This document shows, one piece after another, positions 51,548-64,000 of a DNA stretch of 64,000 bases. Source of the stretch: Aphidius gifuensis (lineage: Eukaryota; Arthropoda; Insecta; Hymenoptera; Braconidae); assembly GCF_014905175.1 (NCBI RefSeq), contig NC_057790.1, forward strand, positions 20,486,469 to 20,550,468. The letters run 5' to 3'. The notes under the pieces were generated by a model, which ran no database searches, had not been told where the DNA came from, and was given only the letters and a program-made list of their open reading frames with translations. Within the stretch, counting starts at the first letter, position 1. Every line of letters starts with the position of its first letter. Position numbers and translations under genes: made by a program.

Positions 51548-53123
51548 CACTGAGAGAAATCGCCGTTTTTCAGAAGATTTTCCTATCTAGAGACAAGATA
51601 AGATCGTCTCGGCGGAAAATAATATCCACTAATTATTGAATTTTTGATTGTAGTAATTTATGATTGAATAAATTGAGAATTTAATTTAGTTATAGCCAGA
51701 AACCAATTTTGCGTGCATCCTGGATTAATTACGAAAAATCAAGTAATGTATCGGAACGAGTAAAGACTATCTTCACACGAAATAGGATATACTCACACTA
51801 AAAAAAAATTCTTTTTCGGTTGGACGTTTCCTTTCTTTTAGAAAACAAGATCTATATAAATACAAAATGAATCATCAATGTATAGTTTTGAGGAAAATAT
51901 AGAAAGTATTCAGAAGAAATAAATCAATATATTATTAACTGAAAACTCGAGGTGGTACAGAGGAAAAAATACATTTTTTTTTACAACGAGCTTAGATAAC
52001 AATCAAATATTTTGAAATTTTACATAGACTCAGAGCTATCTTCTCTGAAAATAGAAAGATTCACGTTAAAGAAACCTACATTTCAAGGTGAATAGTATAG
52101 TATTATCTTTCAAAAATTTTTTAACTATCGACAAATCCATTTTTTATATTTACAAGAATTTTAAATGTACGTGATCTAACAAAAAAAGAGAATGAAAATT
52201 CTTTTCGTTAAAAGTGCTATTTTTCCTGCAGATAGAAAACGCCTCGTGTAAAATAGATGCTTTTTGCGATAAGAAATATTATGTTGTCTGGAATAATTTC
52301 TTTTTCAAGTTTTAAAAATTTTCCTTTACGGTATGATTAGAAATGAATAATAAAAGGCGTCTATTTATTTTCTCTAAAAAATTAATAGTTTGTTCACTAT
52401 AAACAAAGTTATAATCATCAATGAGAAAAACTTTTTCACGAATTTGAACGATCTTTGATCTACAACCTAGAATTATATCTGAATAATAATTTATCTTGAA
52501 AGAAAATAGGAATAAATTTGACGAAAATTCGATATAATATTCTGTAGACGGTGCTATCTCCTTATAAAATAATCGATTTTAGCCCAAATATTTCTAAATT
52601 ATGGTTTCAAATCCGTATTTGTTTTTTTATAAAACCATTTTAAAGATGGAAAATTTTTATTGTTAATATTTTTATTCTTTTATTAAACATTGAATTGGCA
52701 TGAACAATGTGCGTTCGTCCAGTATCTAAAAATTCGTATTACCTCACTATGGAGACTGTATTCAAAATGTACGAAGACAATCGTGAAGATCCCGAGTGCG
52801 AAGTATTTTTACTTTCATAAATTAAAACGGGTCTTCTTGAATGTTTGGATGAAATATTGTTCCAGCAAAAACTAGATAAATCACTGTTCTCCTAGCGGCT
52901 GAAGTTGGAACTATTGACAAAAACTATTAGTGTTTCATTCCAGCAAAACCTATTTAATGTCAAGACAGTCTCATTTTGATTGTAATGCAAAAACAAAATG
53001 GTAATTTTTAGGAAGTAATAGAATAGGAGAATTTTTTATTTCAGTGTACTCCTAGCGGCAGAAAACGAAAATATCATGAAAAATAAATCAAAAATTTTAA
53101 TATATAATCTACTATTGAAACAG

Positions 53124-54890
53124 TGGTGGCCGCGCTAGAGTGAAATATATTTTCTTTCAAGATTGCTATGATTGGACTTAAGATCAAGCCACTCGCGTTT
53201 TAAATCGACAGAGTGTATTTCGATCGATCTACAGTCGAGATTGTACAATATGAATCACGTTGAAATAATATAAATATGAAATTAGACATTTTATTAATTT
53301 AAAGGGCAGATGGCGGTAGTGTGCACAAAAAAGATCTATTTTGTCACAAGAAAGTTATTATTAAACTCGAAATCAAGCCGCTTGCGTTTTAAATCGACGG
53401 AGTGTATTTGAATTAATCTACAGTCAAGATTGTACGATATAAATCACGTTGAAATAATATAAATATAAAATTAGACATTTTATTAATTTAAAGGGCAGAT
53501 TTAAAGCGGTAGTGTGCCCAAAAAAGATCTATTTTGTCGCAAGAAAGTTATTATTAAACTCGAAATCAAGCCACTTGCGTTTTAAATCGACAGAGTGTAT
53601 TTGGATCGATCTACAGTCGAGATTGTACAATATGAATCACGTTGAAATAATATAAATATAAAATTAGACATCTTATTAATTTAAAGGGCAGATGGCGGTA
53701 GTGTGCACAAGAAAGATCTATTTTGTCGCAAGAAATTTATTATTAAACTCGAAATCAAGCCACTTGCGTTTTAAATCGACAGAGTGTATTTGGATCGATC
53801 TACAGTCGAGATTGTACAATATGAATCACGTTGAAATAATATAAATATAAAATTAGACATCTTATTAATTTAAAGGGTAGATGGCGGTAGTGTGCACAAG
53901 AAAGATCTATTTTCTTGCAAGAAATTTATTATTAAACTCGAAATCAAGCCACTTGCGTTTTAAATCGACGGAGTGTATTTGAATTAATCTACAGTCAAGA
54001 TTGTACGATATAAATCACGATAAATTAATATAAATATGAAATTAGACATTTTATTAATTTAAAGGGCAGATGGCGGTAGTGTGCACAAGAAAGATCTATT
54101 TTGTCGCAAGAAAGTTATTATTAAACTCGAAATCAAGCCACTCGCGTTTTAAATCGACAGAGTGTATTTGGATCGATCTACAGTCGAGATTGTACAATAT
54201 GAATCACGTTGAAATAATATAAATATAAAATTAGACATTTTATTAATTTAAAGGGCAGATGGCGGTAGTGTGCACAAGAAAGATCTATTTTGTCGCAAGA
54301 AATTTATTATTAAACTCGAAATCAAGCCACTTGCGTTTTAAATCGACGGAGTGTATTTGAATTAATCTACAGTCGAGATTGTACAATATGAATCACGTTG
54401 AAATAATATAAATATAAAATTAGACATTTTATTAATTTAAAGGGCAGATTTAAAGCGGTAGTGTGCCCAAAAAAGATCTATTTTGTCGCAAGAAAGTTAT
54501 TATTAAACTCGAAATCAAGCCACTCGCGTTTTAAATCGACAGAGTGTATTTGGATCGATCTACAGTCGAGATTGTACAATAAGAATCACGTTGAAATAAT
54601 ATAAATATAAAATTAGACATTTTATTAATTTAAAGGGATGTGATACGGTATTGCACAAGAAAGATCTATTTTCTTGCAAGAAATTTATTATTAAACTCGA
54701 AATCAAGCCACTTGCGTTTTAAATCGACGGAGTGTATTTGAATTAATCTACAGTCAAGATTGTACGATATTAATCACGATAAATTAATATAAATATGAAA
54801 TTAGACATTTTATAAATTTAAAGGGCAGATAGCGGTAGTGTGCCTGAGAGAGATCAATTTTTTCGCAAAAAAGTTGAAAATGATCTCAAG
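53124..54890 (+). repeat. Satellite of nine monomers of about 189 bp inside the TIR element
   Basis: The block ctacagtc recurs at 53229, 53418, 53611, 53800, 53989, 54178, 54367, 54560 and 54748, a spacing of 188-193 bp. Monomers contain aaatcaagccac, gcgttttaaatcgac, gtgtattt, attgtac, ttagacat and agatggcggtagtgtgc. Two subtypes (gatcgatcta and aattaatcta) are interspersed. A 4-bp insertion (agatttaaagcggtag) in two copies shows a five-unit block duplication of 949 bp. Confidence 0.92.
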
Positions 54891-54899
54891 ATTGCGACA

Positions 54900-55180
54900 A
54901 TATAGACCTTTCTCGAGCACAATACCACCATCTGCCTCTTTTAATTAATAAAATTTCTCATTACATTTTTATATTCTTTTAACGCAATTCATATTGTGCA
55001 ATCTTAACTGTAGATTGATTGCCTGTCATTAAACGGAGTGCAACCAATATCTTTACAACAAAGATAGATTTTCTAACACTACCGCGATTTAAAATTATCT
55101 AATTCTACATATTTATTCTTTGAACACAATTCATATTGTACGATCTTGACTGTAGACCAATAATATCTTGAGATAAAACC
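54900..55180 (-). repeat. Two diverged satellite monomers in inverted orientation
   Basis: Reverse-complement satellite blocks follow the direct array. They are accaccatctgcc, then attcatattgtgcaatctta and actgtagat (54925-55020), and next cactaccgcgattt, then attcatattgtacgatcttg and actgtaga (55077-55157). They are more diverged than the direct copies, so they appear older. Confidence 0.8.
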
Positions 55181-58100
55181 TTGAGACAAGATACCACTTT
55201 TTAATAATGTCACTTTTCTTCTTAAAATCAATTTAAATAATTTTCACTATCAAATGTTTCTATTTATGATTGAAACTGACGATTTTCTATCAAAATCGGA
55301 TTAGCTGGTCTCAACACAGTAAAATAAGCGATATTTTATGTACAATTTAATTTGGACTGTCTCGATACTAGCTGCGAAATTAAAATGTATGTAAATTCTG
55401 TTTTGTCTTACTTTTATGTATTTTGTTTCTAAATAGTTTTTTCGTGTTTGCAGCAGATGCAATTTTTTTTTCCTTTTTTTTCTTGTAGACAGGGCTGTTT
55501 ATGTATCAGTCTCTTATATTTATGTTACGAATTTATCGCTTTCATTTAAAAAAAAACTTTCTTTCCTCCATTTATTTAAATTATTTTCCTACCGCGATAT
55601 GCCTATCTTGGACGTAGAGAGGCGTCATTGTGCTTTTACATGGCCCTTATTTCAGCTCAGCTCGTTCTTTTTCGCGGTTTATTGTCTGTCGTCAAGAACA
55701 ATCTGTGCCTAACTAAATTTTACAAAAATTCAATCGACTTTGATTCATCTTAAAACCTTCCCTTTTTTAAATTTCAGTTTACCCACTCTATCGGCCAACA
55801 ATATCTATCTGCACGGAAGACAGGATTTTTAACTCAAGAAAAATTCTTCAATGAAAACAGAAGTATCTTGTCAAAAACGGCGATTTCTCTCAGTGCACAC
55901 AAAATACCGTCAATTTTTTCAATTATATTTTTTTTTTTTTTATATAAAGTTTAAAGATTCAAAAGAAATAATAAAAATTGAATAAATTATATTGTTTCAT
56001 AGTTATCGCAAACACACACTCAGACTTTTCACGTTTATAATAAACTTATCTTTGTCTGATCTTTTTCAAAGTTCAATTAGAACCCTCATTTGTTAATTTT
56101 CATAATGTTACCAAAACTTTTGTATGATTATAATACTAAAAATCCAAAAAAATAATCTTTCAACTTGAAGAGTCATATTAAATTCAAAAATGTTTCAAAC
56201 TACGTGATAAATAATTAAATTTCAAAATAATAATAATCATTTATATTTTTTTCAAATAATTATATAAATCAGTTGAATAAATAATTTTCCAATATAGATA
56301 AAAGTTTTATATATTTAACATTTGAATTTATAATACTAAAATAATAAACTTTTTTTTTTTTTTCTCCACAAAATAAATCTTTTATCACACAACAAAATAA
56401 AATGATTGTTTTACTTTCAAATATTGTTTACTATAAAAATAAAATTTTTCAACTTTTATCAAAAACCATATACCACAAATATTCTTCACGATTTATCGTA
56501 CCATTGAGTATGAAAATCTTACTACTTGAACAATACTGCAATGAAAAACATTTTCACAAAGATTTTTAGAATGAAAAAAAAAAAAAAAAAAAAAAAAAAC
56601 AATTTAACACATCAATGGTCTGGTTATAAAACCATCAAGTATACAAAACTTAAATATAATTTTACAACTCAAAAGCTTTATAAGTTTTTTAGAGGTTTTT
56701 ATTATTAATTATTATTATTATTATTTATTTTTTGTTTCAATTTTATAACTGTCCATTGGAGCCCACATAACTCGTGTATCATATTTATCCCTACCCAAAA
56801 CTTATTATTATTTTTTTTTATATATATTCTGGCAATGTATGTATATTCGTTGTGTTTTTGCATTTTATTTAATACTAGACGTGCACATGAATGAGCACAC
56901 AAAAGCGTGGAGCCAGGTCAACGATCCACAACGATTCGATTAATCTTGGTATAATCCGACTTGCGATAAACAACACAATGTCACCAATGCATAACCTCAA
57001 CATATACATTTTATTTTTATATATGTGTATTGTATATTAGAAATAAGGTGGAGCCAAATAAAAATAAAAAAAAAACAAGTTGATTCAGTTAGACGAAATA
57101 TCGAAAGTGGCTGAGGAAAAAATTGAGCTCAAATCAATCTAACAAAGACTGTTCATTTTACAATGAATTTTTTTGTTTTATAATAAAATATCTGGTTGTT
57201 GTTCATCAGATAAAAATAATAGAAGAACATTGGAAATTGTAAAATATAAGTAAAATGAATAATAAAAAAAAAAAAAATCTGTCATTTATAAAAAAAAAGA
57301 AAAGTGCTTGACTACAGAGGCTTTTGTTATATAAGAGGGGTGCTAGAGCAGTAACGATGTGTCGTTTGTATCGGCTGTGAGTTTGCGGTGAAAAATATAA
57401 ATACCAAGAAGACAGGTTTCATTGTGTGTTGAGAACAGTCATAAGCAAAAAATATATATAAAATAAAATGAATAAGTTTTAGAGGGCAGAAAGAGAAATG
57501 ATAAAAAATAAAACGCCAAGTAGAAAGATTGGAGGCATAACGGAAATGAAATGAAAAAAAAAAACAAAAAAAGAAAAGATAAGTAGCACTTGATCGATGA
57601 ATCAAGTTGGAATGTTGAAGAATAGGAAAATAGAAACAGTCTTCAAAAGCTATATAAGAAAATGAAATAAAAAAAATATAAACAAAAATAAAAAAAAAAA
57701 AAAATAGAATAGAAAAATAAGTATTGCATGAAGTGGTGGTATAAAATTTTTCTAAGTGCGTCTCTATGTTTATGTCTACGAGTTTGAAATGGATATAACC
57801 TTCCGCCTTTTATAACAACCCAACAGATTTAACTTCGCATTTAAGCTTGAAACGATAAGCGCTGCTTCTTCTTCTTCTTTAACGATAATAATAATTTATT
57901 TTTTATTTTTATCTTCATTATTAATTTATCATACATATTGCAAATAATATTTAAATAAATTTTAATGTTATTATCAATTTTCAATGAAATATATATATGT
58001 GCATATATTTTTATCAATATTGGAAACATGGTTTAATTTTTTTTTTCAGTCTAACAATAACCAAATTTAAATACGTTTAAATAATATTTTTCTTTGAGTT

Positions 58101-61100
58101 ATTGATGACATCATTAATCAGACATATAATCAATTTTTTTTTTTTTCATTAAATAAATATTCATATACAAATGACGTATTTTTTAAAGAAAAAAAAAAAG
58201 AAAAACATTTTTTTTTTTTTAATAGATCTCCAGGGAAATAAACGCAAAGAACCAAAGATTTTTTTTTTTTTTTCAATTTTATTTCTCTCGTTGACTTGTC
58301 TGCATGTAGGATGATAGTGACATCGCGAAAATTCCCTCGAGTATTGCAAATAATTCACAAATTGAAAATAATAATAATAATGATAAATAGCTAAAATATA
58401 CAGTAAAAATAAAAAAATAAATAATAATTTAAATAATTAATACTTATCGATAAAATATATAATTTTTTCAATGATATTGGATAATCCATCAATGACGCAT
58501 AATTAAAATAGTTTAATTAGACTAAAGTATCACAAGTGCACAAGAGTTGCATGGTAAAATGTATATAATGCAAAAAGAGGTGTTGAGAGGAAAAGGGAGC
58601 CCATTGGCTTGAGCATTCAATTAGCCATCGATTTAAAGTACTTCAGAAGCGCAGAGAAATACAGAAGGGAATGAGAAATTATTTTACACATATGTATATA
58701 GAACCCCAAGTGTATGAATATTGAAAATAGGTGAATGAAAAAAAAATTAAAAAAGTAATAACGTTAGCGAATTGTAATTAATTAAATTACAATATAACGT
58801 TGATGAAATATTTCTAAAAAAAATAAATATATAACTTCAGAGACATGACGTATAGATAGTTTCATTTTGAAGTATTTTAATTTAATAAAACTTGAAAAAA
58901 AAAAAAAAAATAACTGGGTCAAGTTTTATTTGATAAAAATAAGAAAAAAAAATTTCATTTATTTATCATTTCTTTTCAGGCTAATAAAAAAATTTTGTAT
59001 ACAAAAATAAGGATTTGTTTTTTTTTAAATATATGCCTATTTTTAGTAGGAAATAATTAAAAATTGTTTTTTTTTATTTTAAATTGTGTTGATTTAAAAA
59101 TTTTTAATTTATAGCTGAGTTTATGCAATATTTGTTGATTACTAACGTAAACCACAAAAAAACAATTGAAAAATATAAAATAAAAAAAATAAATAAATAT
59201 AGATAAATAAATAGGAATGAAAAAAAAATAAAAAAACGATAAGGGTGGTAGAGGGTGTGCGTGACTGGACTTTGGCATTGGGATAAATACCCGTTGCACG
59301 GTTTGAACATTCCTTTCTTTTACCACCAGTGAGAAATACCATGTAAACTTTGGCGTGATTTGAAAATAATGGGAAACGCCCAACGTAGATACTGTCGAAA
59401 CGAGAGACAAATAAAATAAAATTGAAAATAAAAAATAATAATCATAAAAATAATAAAAAAAAAAAACAAAGATAAAATGGCTATTGCAAAAATCGACTGA
59501 GTATTTATTTTGTGCATTTTTTTGGCCATCCTTATTTTATATACAGCTGCCAAGATCAATTGTTTTTATTTTTTATATATTGTGCATTATTTCAAGATGA
59601 TAAATTGAGTTTTATTTGCATTACATGACAAAAATAACCAGTGATTTTTTTTTTACAATATAAAAAAATCTAAAAATAGAAAATATAGTTTTAAAAAATA
59701 AAAGAAGAAAAAAAATTTATATGAGCTTGAACTGGTGTGACGGATGATGAAAGAAAATCACATAAATTCAAAACAAAATGAAAAGACTAACGACACGAGC
59801 AATATTGGTTTTGGTACAACCTGATGCTGAAGAAATATGTTAAAACTGATGACAAAATAGACCAGTATATATTTTTCACAACAAAGTACCTTTTGAAATT
59901 TTACTTTGTATATATATTCTTTTTTCTTTTTCTCTTCTTTAGTATGCACAGAAGAAAATAAATAAATTTAAATTTTAATATCATAAAATATATTAAAACA
60001 AAATAACAAATAACATTATAATTTAATTAAAAAATTAATATTTTTTGCACTAATTGTTGTGCGCATTTTTAAAGATTTTAATTTTATCATAAAATATAAA
60101 TCTAAATTGACAAGCGTACTATTTTTTTTTATATGTTTTTACCACGACGTTTATATTTTTTTTTTTTGTCATAAGGTCAGATGTACCATATTGCTTGCTT
60201 CTTTGTGTGGCTTCGTGAGATGTAAGTTTATGAACGATCCTTGTACACAAGAACGAGCAAGGATATCCTCCTTTCAACAGCAGTGCATTGAAAGTTGTGT
60301 ATTTGAAAGTAAAGCATAAAAAAAATATATATATAAAACAAATACAAAGAAAATGAAAAATATATTATGAAAATACATAACTCGACTGTGTATCACAAAA
60401 CAGATGATTTAATTTTTTTCTTTTATTGCAAAATGCAAGTCGTAGCTACCATTATTTTTGTCTACTAAATATAGTAGTCAAAAATGTATAAAAATATTCT
60501 TTTAAACTATCGATTCAAATAAATTGAAAATACAATGTTTTATATTCTTCAGGTTTTAATTTATAAATTCACGTTGTTTTTAAATTTTTTTTTTTTAGAT
60601 ATTAGCATTTTATTAAGAATTTTTCCCATCACAAATTTCATCTCTGACCTGTCAAAATTTAGTGGACTGAGAATAAAATGAGAATGAGCTTGCAAGATTG
60701 GTATGCTTGTTCTAAAAAAATATATATATTTACGCTGAAATTTTCACCTCAATTCATATTGATAAAAATAAAAAATAATAATAACAACAACCACAAGTCC
60801 CATCGGGCATTAAAAAGTTTTCTGCTTTGATATTCTTTTGACTCATCATATTATCTATTATTATTATTATCATCATTATTATTTTATGAGCATAAAAATA
60901 GTTGGAAAATAAAACGACAATGATGAAAATCATGTGTCTGATATATCTCGTTTATTCTGGATGCCTGGGGTGTTATTTAATAGATAGAGGTAGAAGATTC
61001 TGAAGATCTCAGCATGAGGTATATATCTATACCACATATAGACAGTTAAGTTGCCTTTACGATCGAGTATTACTATGAAATACGTACAACTAGATATTTC

Positions 61101-61169
61101 CGTTAGTGCCTGATTCGATTTCATTTCATCTTGACCACAAATTTATCTGCTAAAATTGAGGGCATTGAC

Positions 61170-61200
61170 CACTGAGAGAAATGCAATTTTACCACTGATC
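61170..61200. repeat. Solitary terminus-like sequence resembling the TIR at 51548
   Basis: The sequence cactgagagaaat followed by gcaattttacc matches the first 13 bases of the 51548 terminus exactly and then diverges. No reverse-complement partner was seen in the remainder of the window. Confidence 0.4.
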
Positions 61201-62831
61201 GTCTTTTCTTGAAACCACTATTGTTTCTTGATACTCAACAATATATAAATTTTAAATTTACATTGTTTTAAATATTTATATATGGATTCTTGATAATATA
61301 ACATTTATATTTTATTGTCATAATACGATTGTAAATATTGCCAATTAACAGTTCAGTTAATTGATACATAGTGTTTAATTTGTTTTCCATTTTAAAAAGA
61401 AAATATTATATTTAACAATTAATATTCAAGTAAACAATCAAAGTTTAGTTTATTTTTTTTTTTTAAATACTTTTTTAACAATAATAGCTTGGAATTTATA
61501 AATTGTGCATATTGATACTGAAACATAGATGTTTATATTTATCAAAAAAAATAATATTTTCGTTTAAAAAATTGTATAGAATCATGTTGATAAAAATAAA
61601 TATATAATAAGTATATGTAGATTGTTTAAATTTGTTATTTATTTTGTTTGTAAAAGTTGTTAATTGTTAGTTTTTTTGGAAAAATATAATTGTCATCTGT
61701 CAAAAGCATTATTTAATTAATAAACTTTGGGCATAATACAGAAATTTAAAGTTTAAAATTTATTTTAGGTTTTTATGTTGATGATGGACGGGTACTAAAA
61801 TAAATTGTGTAAAGGTTAGGGTAGAATTAATTGATGAGGAAATTTACAGTTTGTTTTAGTGTTCATTTTTATTCCTAAAAAATTATATCATAAAGTTATG
61901 CATAACTGACAGTTTTAATATATTTTTTTATTTCAAATTAATTATTAAAGAGTTTTTTTATCTAAAAATGAAATTATTATTTTTTAATCTAGCATTCTGT
62001 TATTAGTTTTACTGTTTTTAGTTTTTTTCGAGTTTTGACTATGACATTTATTTAATTATTAAAAAATTTTAAATTTTATTTTTAATTTTGACTTTAATAT
62101 TTATTTTATTATTTCATATTTTTTTTTAAAACTTTTTTATAACAATAAATTTACAATAAAGTTTATCTTGTAACTCTCTTGTTCGTCATGTAGATTATGA
62201 AAGTTTTAGGGTTTACGTGCTGTACATTTTACAACAATGAAGTTGTATATTTTGTTGAACACACACATAAGGACAATAATATTTTATAGTATACCAAAGT
62301 ACAGTATCACCAGACCATTTTCCAATGTCCACAGTATAACTTATAAGCCGACAAAGAAGATTGAAAATCCTGACAAAAGACACGTGAATGTAAAAGCTTT
62401 AAAATTTTTTTCTATTATTATTTTTTATTTTTCAAACTAAAACAAAGAAAAGGGAAAAAGCAATATTGTAAAAAACTTTTCTTCAACATAAAAGATATTA
62501 ATTTTTTAATTTTTATGTCGTTGTTTTAATTATTTTGGTAAATTTTTTTTTTTTTTAATCTTACTATAACGTTAGAAGACATAAAAAATAAAAATATTTA
62601 AAAATGAAAACTGCAATTTTTAGTTGTAAAAAAATACAGTAAATAAAATGAATAAATAATTTATTTTTAATAGCTTTTTTAAAATAATAAATTGATTGAA
62701 AAAATAAAAATATATTTATAAATTATTTATAAAAAATGATATATATTTAAAAAAAAGGTAAAGAAAAAAAATGAAAAATAAAAAATTGAAATAAATATCG
62801 TTTTTACATGGTCACCACTTATTTTATTTAA

Positions 62832-62874
62832 CATCCCCCTAAGGGTTTTAAACCCTGTGGGAATAAGAAGGATG
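62832..62874. repeat. Short nested palindrome
   Basis: The centre agggttt-t-aaaccct (62842-62856) is a perfect palindrome. It is enclosed by ccc/ggg and by catcc (62832-62836) facing ggatg (62870-62874). It is GC-rich for this region and is followed by T runs. No function can be assigned. Confidence 0.5.
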
Positions 62875-64000
62875 TCTTTTTTTACGCTTCGACCTATTTT
62901 CAATTTTTTTCTTTTTTTTTATTTTTTTTTTTTTTTTTTAAGCAACTTTTGTTATTATTTATTTTTTTTTTTCCATGTTTATTTTATTTATTTATTTATT
63001 CTTTTGTACATAGTTTAAAATGCTTTATGACAAAAAAAAAAAAAAAAGGTCATTGGGATTTCGATTATCTGTCTGTCTAAAACATAGATCAAATGATATT
63101 TTATTTGTTTTAAAATTTTTTTATTTTTATAATTTTATTTTCTTTGTAAAAATATTTGAAATAACAAGAAAGAAAAAAGTCTGTTGACTTTGTAACAGTT
63201 TGTCAACATTTTGTTCAACCAACTTAGAATTTTTTTTTTTAGATCCGTTTATTTTTCTTCTATCAATAAAGTATACATCTATCCTATTTGTTTAATCTTC
63301 ACGCTTATTTTTCTTTATCACTTATTTTCCATTATCCCATAATCTCAAATATGTATATAAATAAATAAATAAAATATATTGAAAATATGGCAAATAGCTC
63401 GGCTGTACGATAAAACACTCACTGGTTTCTTGATAATTTGTGGCCTCGTCTTTCACCTCAAAAACATATTACGCTATTGTTTTCACTAGTCAATGGCCCA
63501 ACATAAAATTTATTGTTTTCTTTTTTTTTTTTTCTTTTCCTATTTTTTTTTCCATTATACATATGTACACATCTACAAAGGTTCATTTTATATGACCCTA
63601 AGGAATCTGTTATAGTTTTCTCAGCCACTTCGCTTTCTTCTTCTCGTAAATCCTCCTCGATTCAGCCTGATTACAACCTCGTTTTCACCCTCGAGTACGA
63701 ATGTTGTACATTTTGGCAGCATAACCCGAAGCAAGAAAAAGGGTCGTCTCATTACTATATTTATCACACGAATACGCTTCGTTATCTTTCAAGCTTTTCA
63801 TCCCTTTCTCTTTCCTATTTTTTTTTCTTCTTTTAGTCATCATTTTTTTTTTTTTTTTCTCTCTTTCAATTTCCTCAGATTTTTTTACGGCTTTTACAAA
63901 TTTTTTTGTATTTAATTTCTTTTTTAATTTAATTGGTTCTTTCACAGTTTAGTGAAAAAAATATATATATATATAAAATGTATTTAAAAGTAGATAAACA

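Larger units (their letters stand above)
51548..55895. mobile_element. 4.35-kb element with 23-bp terminal inverted repeats and an internal satellite
   Basis: The left end at 51548-51570 starts CACTGAGAGAAATCGCCG and continues TTTTT. The right end at 55873-55895 is its exact reverse complement. Partial matching continues inward (aagat blocks). A two-base CA flank is present on both sides (51546-51547 and 55896-55897), but I see no longer target duplication. The interior has slightly higher GC than its surroundings and a tandem array at 53124-54890. No transposase-like protein of useful length is present, so it appears non-autonomous. CACTG termini recall CACTA-like elements, but that is too little for a classification. 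Confidence 0.75.
55896..64000. other. AT-rich DNA with no recognised gene
   Basis: It includes a poly-A run at about 56573-56599 and other homopolymer tracts. Less AT-rich patches lie at about 58560-58720, 59240-59400, 60180-60310 and 63400-63830. None shows a domain or convincing splice-flanked exon. The frames of 60-117 codons here are low-complexity F/Y/I/K strings. Confidence 0.45.

Noticed and set aside
52690..52875. 61-codon frame within the 4.35-kb element as transposase
   Set aside because: Too short and no zinc-finger, helix-turn-helix or catalytic motif is visible.
60059..60319. 86-codon frame with several cysteines as a secreted peptide gene
   Set aside because: The first half is low-complexity F/Y/I from T runs. 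The cysteine-containing second half has no signal peptide directly before it and matches no family that I know; not enough to call an exon.
1..64000. tRNA or rRNA genes
   Set aside because: I saw no A-box/B-box pair with cloverleaf arms and no rRNA core sequence, though a covariance-model scan was not possible.

Overview
The window is a very AT-rich stretch of a eukaryotic nuclear genome. It has spliced genes with GT-AG introns, long intergenic or intronic deserts, many A/T homopolymer runs, satellites and MITE-like elements. The only confidently recognisable gene is the 3' part of a neuronal immunoglobulin-superfamily gene of the arthropod DIP/lachesin family, so the source is most likely an insect. 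The extreme AT content and repeat style would suit a small parasitoid wasp, but that is only an inference. There is no sign of prokaryotic organisation, tRNA, rRNA or CRISPR.

Layout. 1-3432: intronic or 5' sequence of the Ig gene. It contains an imperfect foldback repeat (2648-3371) that ends about 60 bp before the first recognisable exon. 3433-8021: six exons that encode Ig domain 2, Ig domain 3 and a C-terminal tail with a GPI-anchor-like signal. 8022-23500: 3' flank and gene-free AT-rich DNA with a few less AT-rich islets. 23500-30060: an array of 46 hairpin-forming repeat units. The central 37 have a period of about 143 bp, older shorter units lie at both edges, and two strongly palindromic insertions sit in the loop of unit 2. 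30070-37150: gene-free DNA with a diverged repeat cluster (32640-33065) and several GC-elevated islets.

37151-37214: a candidate first coding exon (signal peptide followed by a splice donor) on the same strand as the Ig gene. The gene it would open has no other exon that I can recognise in the window, so most of 37215-64000 may be its first intron or intergenic DNA. Embedded there are a 1.48-kb element bounded by inverted repeats and TTAA (46601-48091), and a 4.35-kb element with 23-bp terminal inverted repeats (51548-55895) that carries its own satellite of about 189 bp x 9.

The most interesting structure is the 46-unit hairpin array. Its general form recalls insect hairpin-RNA (hpRNA) loci made of tandem hairpins, such as hp-CG4068 of Drosophila, but an ordinary satellite is the main alternative. 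Most open reading frames of 60-130 codons in the window are low-complexity by-products of A/T-rich DNA and are not annotated as genes.
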